Positions 20,448 through 33,900 of a stretch of 64,000 nucleotides of DNA are shown here, piece after piece (the stretch's first letter is position 1; every line of letters begins with the position of its first letter). Under the pieces are notes generated by a model. That model was not told where the DNA came from. It saw nothing but the letters and a program-made list of their open reading frames with translations, and searched no databases. The stretch covers positions 1 through 64,000 of the forward strand of contig WBMV01007263.1 in assembly GCA_013396655.1 (NCBI GenBank), read 5' to 3'. The DNA is from Campylorhamphus procurvoides (lineage: Eukaryota; Chordata; Aves; Passeriformes; Dendrocolaptidae). A program made the translations under genes and the position numbers.

Positions 20448-21822
20448 TGAAGAGAAACTGTTTTTTGTTGTTGATTTAGAAAACTTAAGTATACAAATGT
20501 TGCCATAAATCGCTCTTCAAAAAAACTTCTACAACACTATTAGTGACTTTTAGCAGCCAGCCATTCTTTTCTATCATGTGCTGCATGGTCACAGCATGCA
20601 AAGTGCCCTGGGAATCAGTTTGCCAATGTGAACATGGCTGTGTCTTTGCTACAGCATTATATGATCATCTTTTGTTCTGTTACATATTCGTGACCTTTCC
20701 TAACACTTAATTAGTGTATTTAATTATCCTTAGAAGGTCTCTGAGGGGATTCACTGAAGGTTACTAGTGGTCTTCTCTGTCTGGAACCCCCCCAAAAGTT
20801 CTCAGTGACTGCCTATGAACTTCTTTAAGACAATACACCTGGTTATAGGGTAACTTGATATTGCTTGGCTGGTTGCCTCAGTTCCCTTCTTCATTGTTTC
20901 TTTACTATGCTTGGTTAGTCATTTTAAATCACTTGGCTCACCTTTATGTATTTTCTATGGTACACTTCAAAAACTATTAGTTCTTGTTACTCAAGATTCA
21001 GATATCATGAGTATTTAGCATGTATCTGTGCTACAAAAAGTTTACATAGATTGCAGACAGATGCCTTGTATAAACAGAAAACCATCTGAGTTAATAGTTT
21101 CTTTAATATGTCTCTTTTTCTTGTAATTTGTTTCTGTGATCATTATAAATGTAATCTCAGTCACCTGGAGAGTAGTGTTTTGCTTTGTCTTCATAGAGCC
21201 ATAGGCATTCATAGTTCAGCTGATTAAATTTTGTATGCTAAATAAATACGGAAATCAAATCTATTGAGGAAAATTCAGTTTCATTGGACTAAGTGTGAAA
21301 CTCAATTCTTTATTTTTTAATTGATAGGAATTGTTTTGATGAATTTGAATGGTCATAGTATGTATCTGAAATGGATCACTTTATGTCTTGAAGGAAAAAG
21401 AAAATAGAAAAGTGCTAATAATCTGTATCTTCGTCCCTTTCAGGCCACCTCATGGTTTACTCTGCCTACAGCTGAAGTTATCTCTAGTTGCAGTTTTGCT
21501 CTTGGTTGCTGTGTTCCACAGGAGAGGTAACTGTTTTAAAATAAAATTATTTCCTGTAATTCCTCAAGTCTAGGAAATGGGCTTGTAATGATAGACTTAA
21601 TGCTTTCTTTTTCTGCTGAGAGATTTTTGAAAGCAAAATAGTTTAATCACTGTACCTTGACACTGCCTGTGAGTGGGTGTAATGCTACCTTTACACAGTG
21701 TAGTCTAATGAAAAATTTGCTTAGGGTGTTTGGAAAATATGAATTGAAAATACCTGTCTATATTTTCTGTCTTTTTTTCCTTAAGTTTTTTTTCCTTCTT
21801 TTTAAATGTTCTCAAGATTTTC
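20448..21822. other. Interval before the IPO11 start codon
   Basis: Mostly featureless. One segment, 21444-21526, has a good acceptor (CCCTTTCAG) and donor (GAGAG|GTAACT) and might be a 5'UTR exon. It contains a 7-codon upstream ORF. The acceptor of the first coding exon is at 21815-21816. Confidence 0.4.
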
Positions 21823-21960
21823 ATGGATCTCAACAGTGCTAGCACTGTTGTTTTGCAAGTCTTGACACAAGCTACTAGCCAAGATACTGCAGTGTTGAAG
21901 CCAGCTGAGGAACAACTGAAGCAGTGGGAGACACAGCCAGGTTTTTATTCAGTCTTGTTG
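21823..21960 (+). CDS. IPO11: IPO11 coding exon 1 (start codon)
   Basis: Residues 1-46: [16 protein letters not shown] ... PGFYSVLL. The exon itself probably starts at 21817 after TCTCAAG, giving 6 nt of 5'UTR before ATG. The donor is GTAAGA. Confidence 0.96.
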
Positions 21961-24900
21961 GTAAGAAACAGTGGAAAAATGCTATTAAGTAAACTTTGAA
22001 TAATGACCGGATAGTGGAGAAATCATCTGAGGGCTGAATTCAGACTAAAATAAGGAATTATCCTGTATTGTGCAGTACCACAGACTTCTGAGAGCTATGT
22101 CATTAAAGAGTGTAATAATTATCTGGTTCTGTTGATTATTGCCATTTTATTCCCTGCTTAGCCAGGCAGGATTCGCAACACATTTGTCTTACATGTTGTT
22201 TTTTTAATAAATCCAGTATTAGGGCTAGTGATAAGCGTCTTTTTAATCTCTAAAAATTAATGTTTAACACAGTTTTATTTATTTGTCTGATTCATTTTGT
22301 TTAAGTACACCTGTACCCACAGAGATGTGTGTACTTGCATATATGCCAGGGAACGTGTTGATACAATTTCTATCCTGTTAGTGGAGTGTTGAGCAGTTTT
22401 TAAATTAATCTTTAATTTCTTTTTTTTTAACAGAATATCTTTACAAATCATAGTCTTGATGTGAATGTAAGGTGGTTAGCTGTGCTGTACTTTAAAAATG
22501 GAATTGATCGCTACTGGAGACGGGTCGCTCCACAGTAAGTTCTGATTTTCTTCCGCTTAACCTTCTACAATTGGCTTTGTTATGGTTGCCAAACTGGAAA
22601 ATAGAAGATCCGTAGTTCACAGAAGTTACTGTAGAATTCATGGTGAAACTGATAAAATGTTTCAGCTTTAGGACTCACTGGTAAACCATTTTGTCTTCAT
22701 ATTGCTTCTTACGACTGTTGATGCTGTATTTCTGAAAAGTGAGTTACAAGGTTGTTTCATAGATACCAGACTTTGATGTTGTAATTTATTACTTTTATTA
22801 CTCGGCGCCTGGACTTTCTGATAGTGGCAGACCTGAAACATAGTAAATCTCTTGGAGGGTGATGGAGACATTTGGTTTCATTTAAGCTGATTACACCTGA
22901 ATGTATACTGAGAAAGAAGCAGTAGCTAACACACTAGCAAGTTCTGGTTTTCATTTTTTTTTTGTTGCTACGTGTATTCTGATAATGCTTGATGAAAACT
23001 ACTCCAAAGAAGATCAGAAGTATAAGCAGTATTCGTGCGCACCACATCATTTACTTAAAAATTAGATAAATGTGCCATTTTAGTACGTAATACCCACAGA
23101 ATTAGATACTTCTCAGTGTTTTCTGTGAAGTTCTTTTTTTCTTTTAAAAATGTGTAATTTCAAGAAGAATTTCAATTTCAGAACTCATAAAGACCTGCTA
23201 GTGTTCAGTGTCTCTGGTAGAGTTCAGTCTTTCTTAAATACTAGTAACATAAGTGAGACATCACTGTCAGATTTAGGGTATGAATTGGAATCCTAGGTCC
23301 CATTTTTATGAATTGGGAATTTAAGATAGTGCACAAAGTATGATTTTAATTGTTCTTTGCTTGAAATAGTTCAATGTATTTTGCCTTACATTGTAAACTC
23401 TTCCAAAGATCTACCAAAAGAAGGAAAAATGATAAAATGTTGTGTCCACAGCACATTTTAAATAGTGTAGTATTCCATCATTATTATGTAAAGCACTAGA
23501 GTATTTGTATGTGTGGATTAGTAAACGACTGAAAACATCTGCAAACATCTGGATTCTCTTTTATGTGAAAGGAAAATGCCATCTTTTGCATGGAAGGTGG
23601 CATGTATCTTTGATATTTCTGGTTAATGGAATGCTGCTTACACTACTGGTACTTAGCAAGCATTATCCCAAGAAATTAAATATTGCTTCAATTTCTTAAT
23701 ATTTTTCGATACTAGTAGCATTTCTCTTTTATTTCCAGCCGAAGTAATGGCTACAATGTTACTGTTTGAACTGAAGTAAAAATAAAGTAACAACCTTTCA
23801 AAGTAGTTTTCCCATAGTTTTAAATTACATGTAATTTGAAAAAAAAAAAATTATTGGCTATTATTAAAGATGCTGGAGGGTGAATCTACAGTAAATTTCC
23901 AGTGCAATCCTATTTTATCCCTGTTTCTAATTTTTCTGCCACTTTTTTTGATTCTTTTTAATGCCATTAAAACATTATAGAATTGTAAAAAATTGTTAGC
24001 TGCTGTTCAAGATTTCACAGGGTAAATATGTGTCAAATGTCCCAACTATCTCTCTATTTCTAGTTTTCTTTTTAAACTTCTTAATATGTGATATCATCAC
24101 CCAGATGACTTTTCTAATAGCGGAATATGTTCAAGGCATTTTAAGAGATGCTAATTTGAATTGTAATTTCTCAGTTGCTTGTTTTGTGAACCAATCATAT
24201 TTTGAATGTCATGAATTTTGAAGGCCTCATTGTACAGGCTGCATTTTTGTTGTCCTTGCAAAATTCATGTCTTTCATCTTGTGTCTGTCATCAGCAGCTG
24301 TCCCCTCTCCATCCATGGTAGTATATCAAAGTATGTTTTGATCTACAGATCAGACTTAAAACAGCATTTCCCAGTGGGAGTGAATTTGGACACGAGCCTG
24401 TGAACTTTTCCTCCTGCTTTTTTGGGCAGCTTTCCTGATAGCCATGAGCCTAGGCTTGTCATAGCCTCTTTCCAGGCACAGTTTGGCCTCTTTTTTGAAA
24501 TTTCTTCTCAGCTTCCCCAAAAGGTGGTCTCATTTAATGATTTTGTATGTTTTTTTATATTCTTCAGAAATGGCTTTGCTTGAATTCAAATGTTGAACAT
24601 GTTTTTGATATTACAGATAATGACTTTGAAATCCTGTTTCTTGTGGACTTTGTTCTCTTATATGAGTACCATGTTAGCAATTTTAATAATACTTCTCAAA
24701 TCTGTGTTTTCATTTGAGTGGTAACTAAATAACTCCTCATAAGCCATAAATCCGAATATGAAATAACAGACTTTTTGCAAAAAAGCTCCAAAATAACTTT
24801 GTAAATATTTGGATATGTTTCCCCATATCACAAACACAAAAATATCAAAGGAATTTCAAAATTGCGAATTTTGGAAGACTTATGGCATAAATACTTAGAA

Positions 24901-27900
24901 GTTCACATCTAGATGAACTCGCTTTAATTTTTGGACTGTTGTAATTCAGTGCTGAAGGGAAATAATTTGCTGAGTGGTACATATTCTCCATAACTTCTCA
25001 CCTGCCTGTAATTTTTAGATATGTTTTTGGGACTTTATTGCAATGTATTAAGGGAAGGTGAGGACTGTGGTGCCAGTGGTTATGCCTGTGACTCCCGGAG
25101 GGCAGAGGTGCATGGAGTGGTTGGGAATATCCCTATTCTCCAGCAGATGTCACTGTTGTATATTATTTAGGTAGTAAATTCCTCCACCCATGGTCCATGA
25201 ACCCTTAGAGATCCTGTCACACGGTGCCATATGTCACTTGCATCAGCACTGATTTCTTAGATTTTTTTTTTCATTACTGTTTTCCAACTTTGCTTATCAC
25301 AAGCATCGGTGTTTGAAGCATTCATCCCCATGGATTTATTTCTTTTCCTGTTTTTATTTGCCATGGCAAAATCTTAATTACAGCATTTTTATTTAGAGTA
25401 AGTAATGAACTGAATTCTTGCTGCTCTTAGACTATGCACATAAGTTAAATATAATTATGGAAAAAGTAATTAGGGCAAGGGGTCTCAAGCTTACAAACAA
25501 GGTAAACAAAATATAATAGAACAGTTTTTTTATTTCTTTACAAACCAAGATTTATATGCTTTCTTTTATTTCTGAAAGGGAGGTACTGTACAAGCTGCAT
25601 TCAATTGAGAATAGAATTTTCTGCTGTATTAATAAGAACTCTTAAGATTTAGAAACCACTTAGATTATGCCTGTATGTGTGGAAATTATATACTGCATTT
25701 TCATATTAAAAAACCCACAAAAATTTATTTTTGTGAAATTTAATCTAGTGCCTTTAGTGTAATAAATTAAATAGTTACCTGCAGAAAAATGTTTTACAGA
25801 AATCTTTGTAAATTTTGCCAAGACGTTTTTAAGCATAATTAAATTTTATGCAGAGAAATGTTGAAGCCTAAGTCTTGATTAAAAAAACCCCAAAAATTTA
25901 TATGTGGTTCCTGAATGCTATAAATTACCTTTGAAAATAGGACAGTGTACAGTTTTGAGTCACCAGTAAAGCAGTGACTTGCCCTCTTTGTTTGCCTTCT
26001 TTCTGTACTATACTTGGAATGATAAGTCTTTGATCTAGGAAATAGTGACTACTTATGTGTGGGCTGTGGAGAGAAGTGAAGACTATAATACTTTTGCCGA
26101 AGTTTGATCTTAGAGTAAATCTGGTCTCTGTTTTTTAATTTTGTTTTCAGATTAATATTTAGTATTTGTCTAGATAAGTGTAAAAGCTTTAGGGAGCTTT
26201 AGGCAACATTTTCAATCTCAATATATAAAATTGGTAGGTTAGTATCTGTGCCTGAAGTCAGATATCAGGAAGTGGTTGTGTTCGTGTGTTTAATCTTCTT
26301 AATTGCCAACCACTGTGATTGTTTGCCTTCATCTTTCTAAATTGCTGCAATATTGGGTGGAACTGTTTCATCTAAACAACCTTAGGTGATAACTTAAAGG
26401 TTTTTTATGAAGAAGAAACAGCACTGTAGGTGCTATAAGTGAATTAAAATGTGTTGGATTTTTGTTTGTGGGGGTTTTTTGTTTTGTTTTTCCTGATAGT
26501 ATAGTCTATAAATACCAACAAAGCATGAGTCATATAAAGTCTGAAGTGGTACAGGAGTGATATGATTCTGTAACTTGTAGTCTTAAACTGATAGAGGTCA
26601 CTTAAAATGAAGTATTATGATGCCACAAAGCTGCTCTTGAATGCAAATTAACCTTTATGACTTAGAATTCGTCCTTCTTGCTATTTTCCCCTGTATTTTT
26701 GCAGGAATGTATCAACATACATTTCACCCAAAAGTATAATTTTTAAAGGGTCCATACTTTTAAGTACAGATATATTACTTGCTTGCAGTAAATCTATTTC
26801 TTTGGCATAAAAAGGTGTCATCTGATAAGGGGATTGCCTTATTCTGGTAATTTTTTGGTCATAGTCCATTAGTATACATGAGCAACTTCATGCTCACGTC
26901 ATCAATCCTGCCAGTAATAACTGTATAACAATCGTCCAATAGTGATCAGTTTGTAATATGTACTGTTTTATGTTTTTCTTTATATATCTGTCTATCTTAC
27001 TCTGTCAACTCTCACTTTTCCCGTTTGTCATTGCAAAGGTCACCTCAGGTCTCAAAACCGGAGGTTAAAAAGCCTCAGAAGTACTTGTTTCATTGTTCCC
27101 TCTCTTTTTAAAGATACTTCAGATAGTGTAAAACCAAGAAATGCTCTTTTGATAGCGTTTTTGATAGTTACATATGAATTAATAGTAGTTTTTTATTGAA
27201 AATAAGTAATATTCTAAAAAATATATCCTGACAGTGCTCTTTCTGAAGAAGAAAAAACTACTTTGCGTGCTGGACTTATCACCAACTTTAATGAGCCAGT
27301 GAATCAGGTTAGTGGTGAATGTTTGCTACTCTTCCAGCAAATGGTATTATTGGTATATAACTTGGGTTTCTTTCCTTGCAAAGTGTTTAATTATAATAGT
27401 AAAGTTGCAGTTTATGTGTTGCATTTCAGACAGATCTTTATGTTGAAGTGATATGTTTTTCCATAGATCGCAATTCATAAAATCTTAGAATCACTTTGCT
27501 TGGAAACAACATCTTTTGTCTCTTTGATTTGTGTTATTCTGTTGTTGCAGTGGCAGTTTATGTTGTCCCCTCTATGCAGCCATTTGATGAAACAATATAG
27601 GGAATGGGTGGAGCTCAAAAATAACCTTTCCCTGGCTGATTTTTGGTTTTTTCCCAGCTGTGTCTGTTCTCTGACCTGACTCCCAGTATGGCCATACAAG
27701 GAAGTGTGGTGGTGGTGTAACAGGAATGAGTTGTGGAGATTGCTGCTGGATAAACTCATCTAAGCAGTATTGCTGTTACATATCTAGTTAGAGGATTAAT
27801 GCATTTTAATAAGCATAATAAAAATTCAGTATGATAGTGTCTTGTCTTCCATAAGCTGCTATTTTGATTACAATAAGAATTAATAATTTTATTGAGTATA

Positions 27901-30900
27901 GAACTAATGTCAGGGACTCAGACTATGCCTATACTAGATTAATCAGTCTTCCTTCTGCTAACTTTTTCTCTATCATGGAAGTAAGAGATTCTGCAAGGAA
28001 GTATATGCTGATATTTTGAGCTAGGTCTTAAAGAACTTTTTCAAGAAAATACAGAAATGATTGGCATAAGGTAAAGGTAAAAAATAAAAGGCATTGCTTG
28101 TAAACTTCTGTTTTGCAGACAGTTGAGTTTTAAATTTTTAGGATTTCTTAATGCGATTAATGTAATTTCTAGGATTAGGGCAATTTACAAAAATTAGGTT
28201 ATTTAGTCTTTGTGGAAGACAATTTTGACTAGAATTCTAAGCTTTAATTGCAAATGCAATTTTCGAAAAAGCAGATGTATAGAAAATACTTTAAAATATG
28301 TGGTTCAGATATAGTATGAATGTAAAATATACAACCTAGTATTTTTTGTTTCTTTATTTCATCCAAAAAGAACTACAAAGCATGTTAAGTTGGACCATGA
28401 AGTGTGTATCATTTAGGCTTCTACTAGGTAGTATATAATTTAACAAATATTTCATTTGGAAGAGTTTGTGTGATTTTATATATATTAATAGGTAAACTAG
28501 GTATAGAAGCTTAGTATTAACAGCATTGTTTGTAAAATAATTCAATCTTTTTAGCAGTAATTTTTCTATACCTTCATTAGTCTTTAGTCTGTTTACTTGC
28601 CAAGACAATAGCATGGCATATTTTGTAGTTCTAAATTCTACTCCCGATGAGCAGTTCTACAGCTTTGAGACTGCAGTTGCAGCTGAGGTTGCAATCCTTT
28701 TAAATGAGGTTTTAAAGGGTAGTGGGTTTATGAAGTTTTTTTTGTGTGTTCTTATTATATTTTTTGGGACATCGTTTTTTAAGATGTGTAGGATTTTGTT
28801 TTGGTTTTGTGCCATCAGCCTAAATAATCGTCCAAACAACATGTGCAATATTATGTATTCCGTCTCCCCTTCTTTCTTCTTCACCAATATGTGTTGTGGG
28901 TATCCTAACGCTTCCTTTCAGAAGAACGTTTCCGTTTAGTCCTCAGCAGACTTGATATGTCTGAGTTTTGATATCCTGTGTTCCTGATGAGTGTTCTTTT
29001 CCAGTCACAGATGGTTCATAAAACAGTTACTATCTACTTGTGCTTTTTCATCATTGAAGGCAGAAAAATTATGACTCTTGCGGTTATTTTTCTTTGTATA
29101 CATATAAAATGAAAGAAACAGACATAGTATTGAGATGTGATGATACAAGTTGACTTCCAGGGGAGGTGGAGAAGAAAAGAGAGCTTACCATATGTTGAGA
29201 GTGTAATTTCCATACCCTCTGTAAATATTTAGCATATGGAGGGAACAAAGGAACAAAATACTCCTTCAATATATGGCAGAATTTTTTTTTTTCTTTTTAC
29301 TTAAAAAGCCATTCCTTGAGGAAAAAGTACTCTTGGCCTCCCAGGAGAGGTTACTTCTTGTATCACATATGGAGAGGAGTTTGTTTGCTACCCAGTGCCA
29401 GCTGATATAACTTGATCTGTTAATGAGTAAGGCTCCCAGCTCTTGCTTGGGAATGTTGATGTCATTTTCCTGTTAAGCAGGTTGGTAGGAATGAATATTG
29501 TAGGAAGCTGTGTGGAGTGGTCAGACTCCAGATGAAACAGCTAAGGAAGCAGTAGAGGAGAGCACAGCTATTCCCTCTTAGTCCTGTAAATTGGTTGAAT
29601 TCCTTCTGGTAGCTTAACAAGGTGACTTCTTACACAGGCTGGAAGTGTGGTAGTATAGTAACAGTGTGTCAAAGGTGAGAGCTTCTGCTTCACTAATCCA
29701 GTCAAGGACCTTTTCAGTCGAAGTGGGATAAGAATGGGAAAAGAATCTAAAATTTTTAGATATTTGAGGTGGAATTCTGAGGGACCATACAAAATTTGGG
29801 AAGGAATGTTTAGGAGAAGGTAGTCGCAAAGCAGCAAAGTGTGCAATAGACAGAAAGAGGGCATAAGAACGGCCAGTCGTGAAAATCATGGGTAGTCTGT
29901 GCCTGTGTCTGAACAAACCCTGTGACTAATCACCACTGCCTGTCCTTTCTTCTGATTGCACGCCTTGCTGTGTAACCTCACTCTGTTCATCACATGTGTG
30001 GGCTGCAAGGGTGAGGTGCTCACTCCTGGCAGGACTGATGCAAGTGGGATTTTGGGCCAGTAACCCAAGTCAGATGGTGGGAGTGGTTGCAGGTGCCCCT
30101 GGCCTGTGGTGTGAGGATCTGGAGCAAGAGAGATCTCAGCTTCAGCTGCTGGGATGGGACTGTACCTTATAGGCACTGTGTACCTGGGGGTGAGAATGGC
30201 TCTGTCTAAAAGCTAAACTCAGAGCAAAATTTAGAGTGATGTGTATTCAGCAGTCTGTGTTCATAGAAGGGAGAAAAGATCACTAAGTAAAAAATGGCTC
30301 CCAAATAACTGTTTCTTTGTTTACATGATTCCTAGAGCAAATAAATTTACTGGTCTTTCTATAAAATTTAAACAAGGTATGAATTTTAACATTTTATGTC
30401 AATGTGTTTTCTCCACCTTTATTTCCATTCAGCAAACTTAAAAATAGCTTCAGAAATAGCACACGAAAGTCTAGCAAATCATACTACTCTTTTTTGATTC
30501 AGGTTTTATCTGACTCTTAATTTCTGTGTTGTACATTTCCTAAATGCCCTTTGACTTTGTGTTCTCTATGTTTTGTTTTGCTGTTTTGCAGATAGCTACT
30601 CAGATCTCTGTACTGATTGCTAAAGTTGCCAGGGTGGACTGCCCAAGGCAGTGGCCAGAACTCATACCCACTCTTGTAGAATCTGTGAAGGTGCAGGATG
30701 ATCTTCAACAGCACAGAGCACTTCTTACCTTTTATCATGTTACAAAGACCCTGTCATCCAAGCGGCTTGCTGCAGATAGAAAACTTTTCTATGATGTAAG
30801 TAGTGTGATGCATGCAAATGACATGTTGAACATGCTTGCCTTTTCTTGGGTTTAGCTGGCAGGGCATTAACGGCATGTCTGTGGATTTCAATATCTGCCT

Positions 30901-33900
30901 TTGAAACAGAAGAGCTCTTATGTTATGTTAGTGGGTACATGTATATAATGAAGTAACTAGAAGTCAGTTTCTGGGTGAAACATTTTGGGGGTATGGATGA
31001 ATTTTGCATTCAACATGATTGTTATTATCTTAATTTGTGCAAATAAACTGTTTCATCTACAGAACAATATCTGCATATCAGCCTTGTCCTGCCGTATAGC
31101 AGATCTTACTTTATATGAATTTGGTGCTTTTTGAAAGTGAGCTCTGGATTCATAATTCATTATAGTCTTTAAAAAGTACTAGACTTCCATACTACTGTGT
31201 TTTGTTTTTATCATTGGTGGGAATGTGTTTGGGTTTTTTTTTCAGACCAACTCCCCAGATTAATTAAAAGGCAAGATGCGAGTACAAATGCCAAATCTTG
31301 TCTCATGCAGTTTATATTCTCCATTATAAGAACACAAATTTAACTTCAGTTTTAGGTTGTGCATCTGCAAACCCATTTGGAGTTGGGTAATGGTGCAGTA
31401 CAGTTAACTGAATCTAATGAGTTAAACATCTTTTCCAAACATGTTACATTTGAATTTTTAAAGTTTTATTTTATTCCTCCATTTTAAAGCACAGAAATTG
31501 AAGACTGTTTATGGAGCTTTACTTATTTATCTATGTAGAAAAAAATCTGTTTGTGTAATCATTAAGGTGAAATTTTAATCTTCAGGAGTCCAAGGTGTTG
31601 AGGACTGACTCCTAAATAGGACCTTTAGTAGCTGTTACTCAGCCAAAGGAACCAAACAAACAGGTCATGTGCTTTTGGTTCCATTGATGTAAAGTATAGC
31701 AGGCTGAGTGCAGACTTCCTTAATTATGAAGCTGTCAAGTGCTACCATAACTGAGTGAAATCTTTATCTTCTGTTTATAATTCAAGTACCTTTATCAGTC
31801 AAGCTCTCTCTGGAAACTGTATGGTGAATTAAGTTTGAGCTTTGTTCAGTTCTACCTGGTGAGAAACTATTTGTCATTCTATATTTTAAAAAATGAGGGG
31901 AAAAGTCAGTGTTTGCAGATATCAACAAAACAAAATTTTAGTTTAGGCATTGTTCGATATTTTTGTTAGAGAGAGGTATGTTACTGCTAACTATGTCTCA
32001 GAGTAAGCTGATTCAGATATTAAATAAACTGCAAGATAGGCAGTTTAAGTCTTCTGGAAGAAGAGGTGATGTGAATAAGTTTTTGAAGCCTCATACCATA
32101 TTATACACCAGCACCTGTATTTCATGAAAAACAGGAGCCTTAAATAGTTACCTTTAATGTGAGAGTCATAGACCCAAGTAGTCAGGGAGACCACTGAGTC
32201 CATCATAAAATCTTCAAATTAAAACAAGATATATTTCTGAAAGACATCTTTGGGTCAGTACAATAAAGAATGCAAATTAAACATTGTGGTCCATTTAGCA
32301 GTCTAAACTGGCCTTTAAAATATATGGATTTATTATGTTATGATAAAGTTCAGGAAATATGTTCTTGCTCTTTCTTTTGCAGCTTACATCAAGTATTTAT
32401 AGCTTTGCTTGTTCCTTGTGGAATCATCATACAGATACATTCCTACAGCAGATTTGTGCAGGGAATGAAGCTGCAGCTGCAAATTCACTAGAAAGGACCT
32501 TATTGTCATTGAAAGGTAATAATATATAGTCAAAGAGTCTGATAACTTTCTTCACAGTGAATGAGTAGAACATTTTTCATAAATAGTTCACATTTTCTGA
32601 CAGAGCTAAACCCATTGGGAAAATGAATTATCTTCATTTATTTTGCCTCTACCTTTAGCAAGGTGGGAGGATTTCTCATGTGGAAAGGGGAGCCAGTAGT
32701 CTTGTTTGTTAGTATGCACCATTTTATTGTGCTTGTAAGAAGTCAAAGTCTAGGAGGCGAGAAAGTGGAGGGCATAACAGGATGCTTTTTCACATGTGTT
32801 GTAATTTGGGCTTACATGTCTTTTGGCACTTTCTTGAGAAACCTGAGCTACAAGTTTCATTCTATTAAGTTCACTTTATGTCCACTAAAGAGCTGACCTT
32901 AGCAGTCAGTTGATCTTTAGGTTGGTGCTCAATTATTTATCAGTGGAGTGAATACATATCCTGACTGTTCCTTGCTGCTTTGAAGAACTGAGATGTCCCT
33001 GTGCATTGCTTGCTATATAGATAATACCTGCCTTGAATTGTTTCACATAGTGCAGCATACAGCTTTTCTGCATTGCTGGCAAAGGTAAACCTGAGAGGAT
33101 TCATAGGATGGCTTAGGGGTCTTGCTTGACAGTACTTGCCCCTTTTCCTGCTGCAGAATAATTCAGAGATTGAATACTTGCAGTTTTTACAAAATTCTTC
33201 GTGATTTAGTACTTCTTGGAGTTCTCTTCATTGTTTTACGCAATGTACTGAATTCTAAAGTAATTTGAACAAAGTTAATGTTATATATGGATGAGGCATC
33301 CAGGGGCCTTAAATTAAGTGTCTTTTTTAAAATGTAGAGTAGGAAGAAAGTCACAGGAACTGAAATTGTGATTGTGGTCTGAGATCTGTTGCAAATAGCT
33401 GATAAAATATGCAAGTATTTTCTTTTCCTAGTGCTGCGGAAACTAACGGTTCATGGCTTTGTAGAACCTCATTGGAACGCAGAGGTGATGGTAAGTGACA
33501 TGTGTATGTTTCTAGTTCTAGTTTATAAATATTTTGTGATAATTTCAGACCTGTGTTTGAAAGTCATTGAAAAGCATTGAAAATAACATGCTCTCAAAGT
33601 TGCCTTTGATTAAGAACTATGAGATCCTAGGTAGGTCCTTAACGCTGTGACACTAGTGGCGTGATTTTTGAAAAAAGGTACCCCTTCCAATTTGCACATC
33701 ACATGATGGTGACACCAGTGTTGTTCACTGAAAGTTGTCTTACATGTACTCTCCCCTCCTCATTTAAAAACATGTTTTAATCTAGTTATGAATGTGATGC
33801 TATATTTGTTCTATGACATTCTGTTGGTGGAATTTGATTGAGATAAAAGCTTGTGGTATGCAGCCCATGGAGTGGGGAGTGAGTGTCAGAAAGAGATCCA

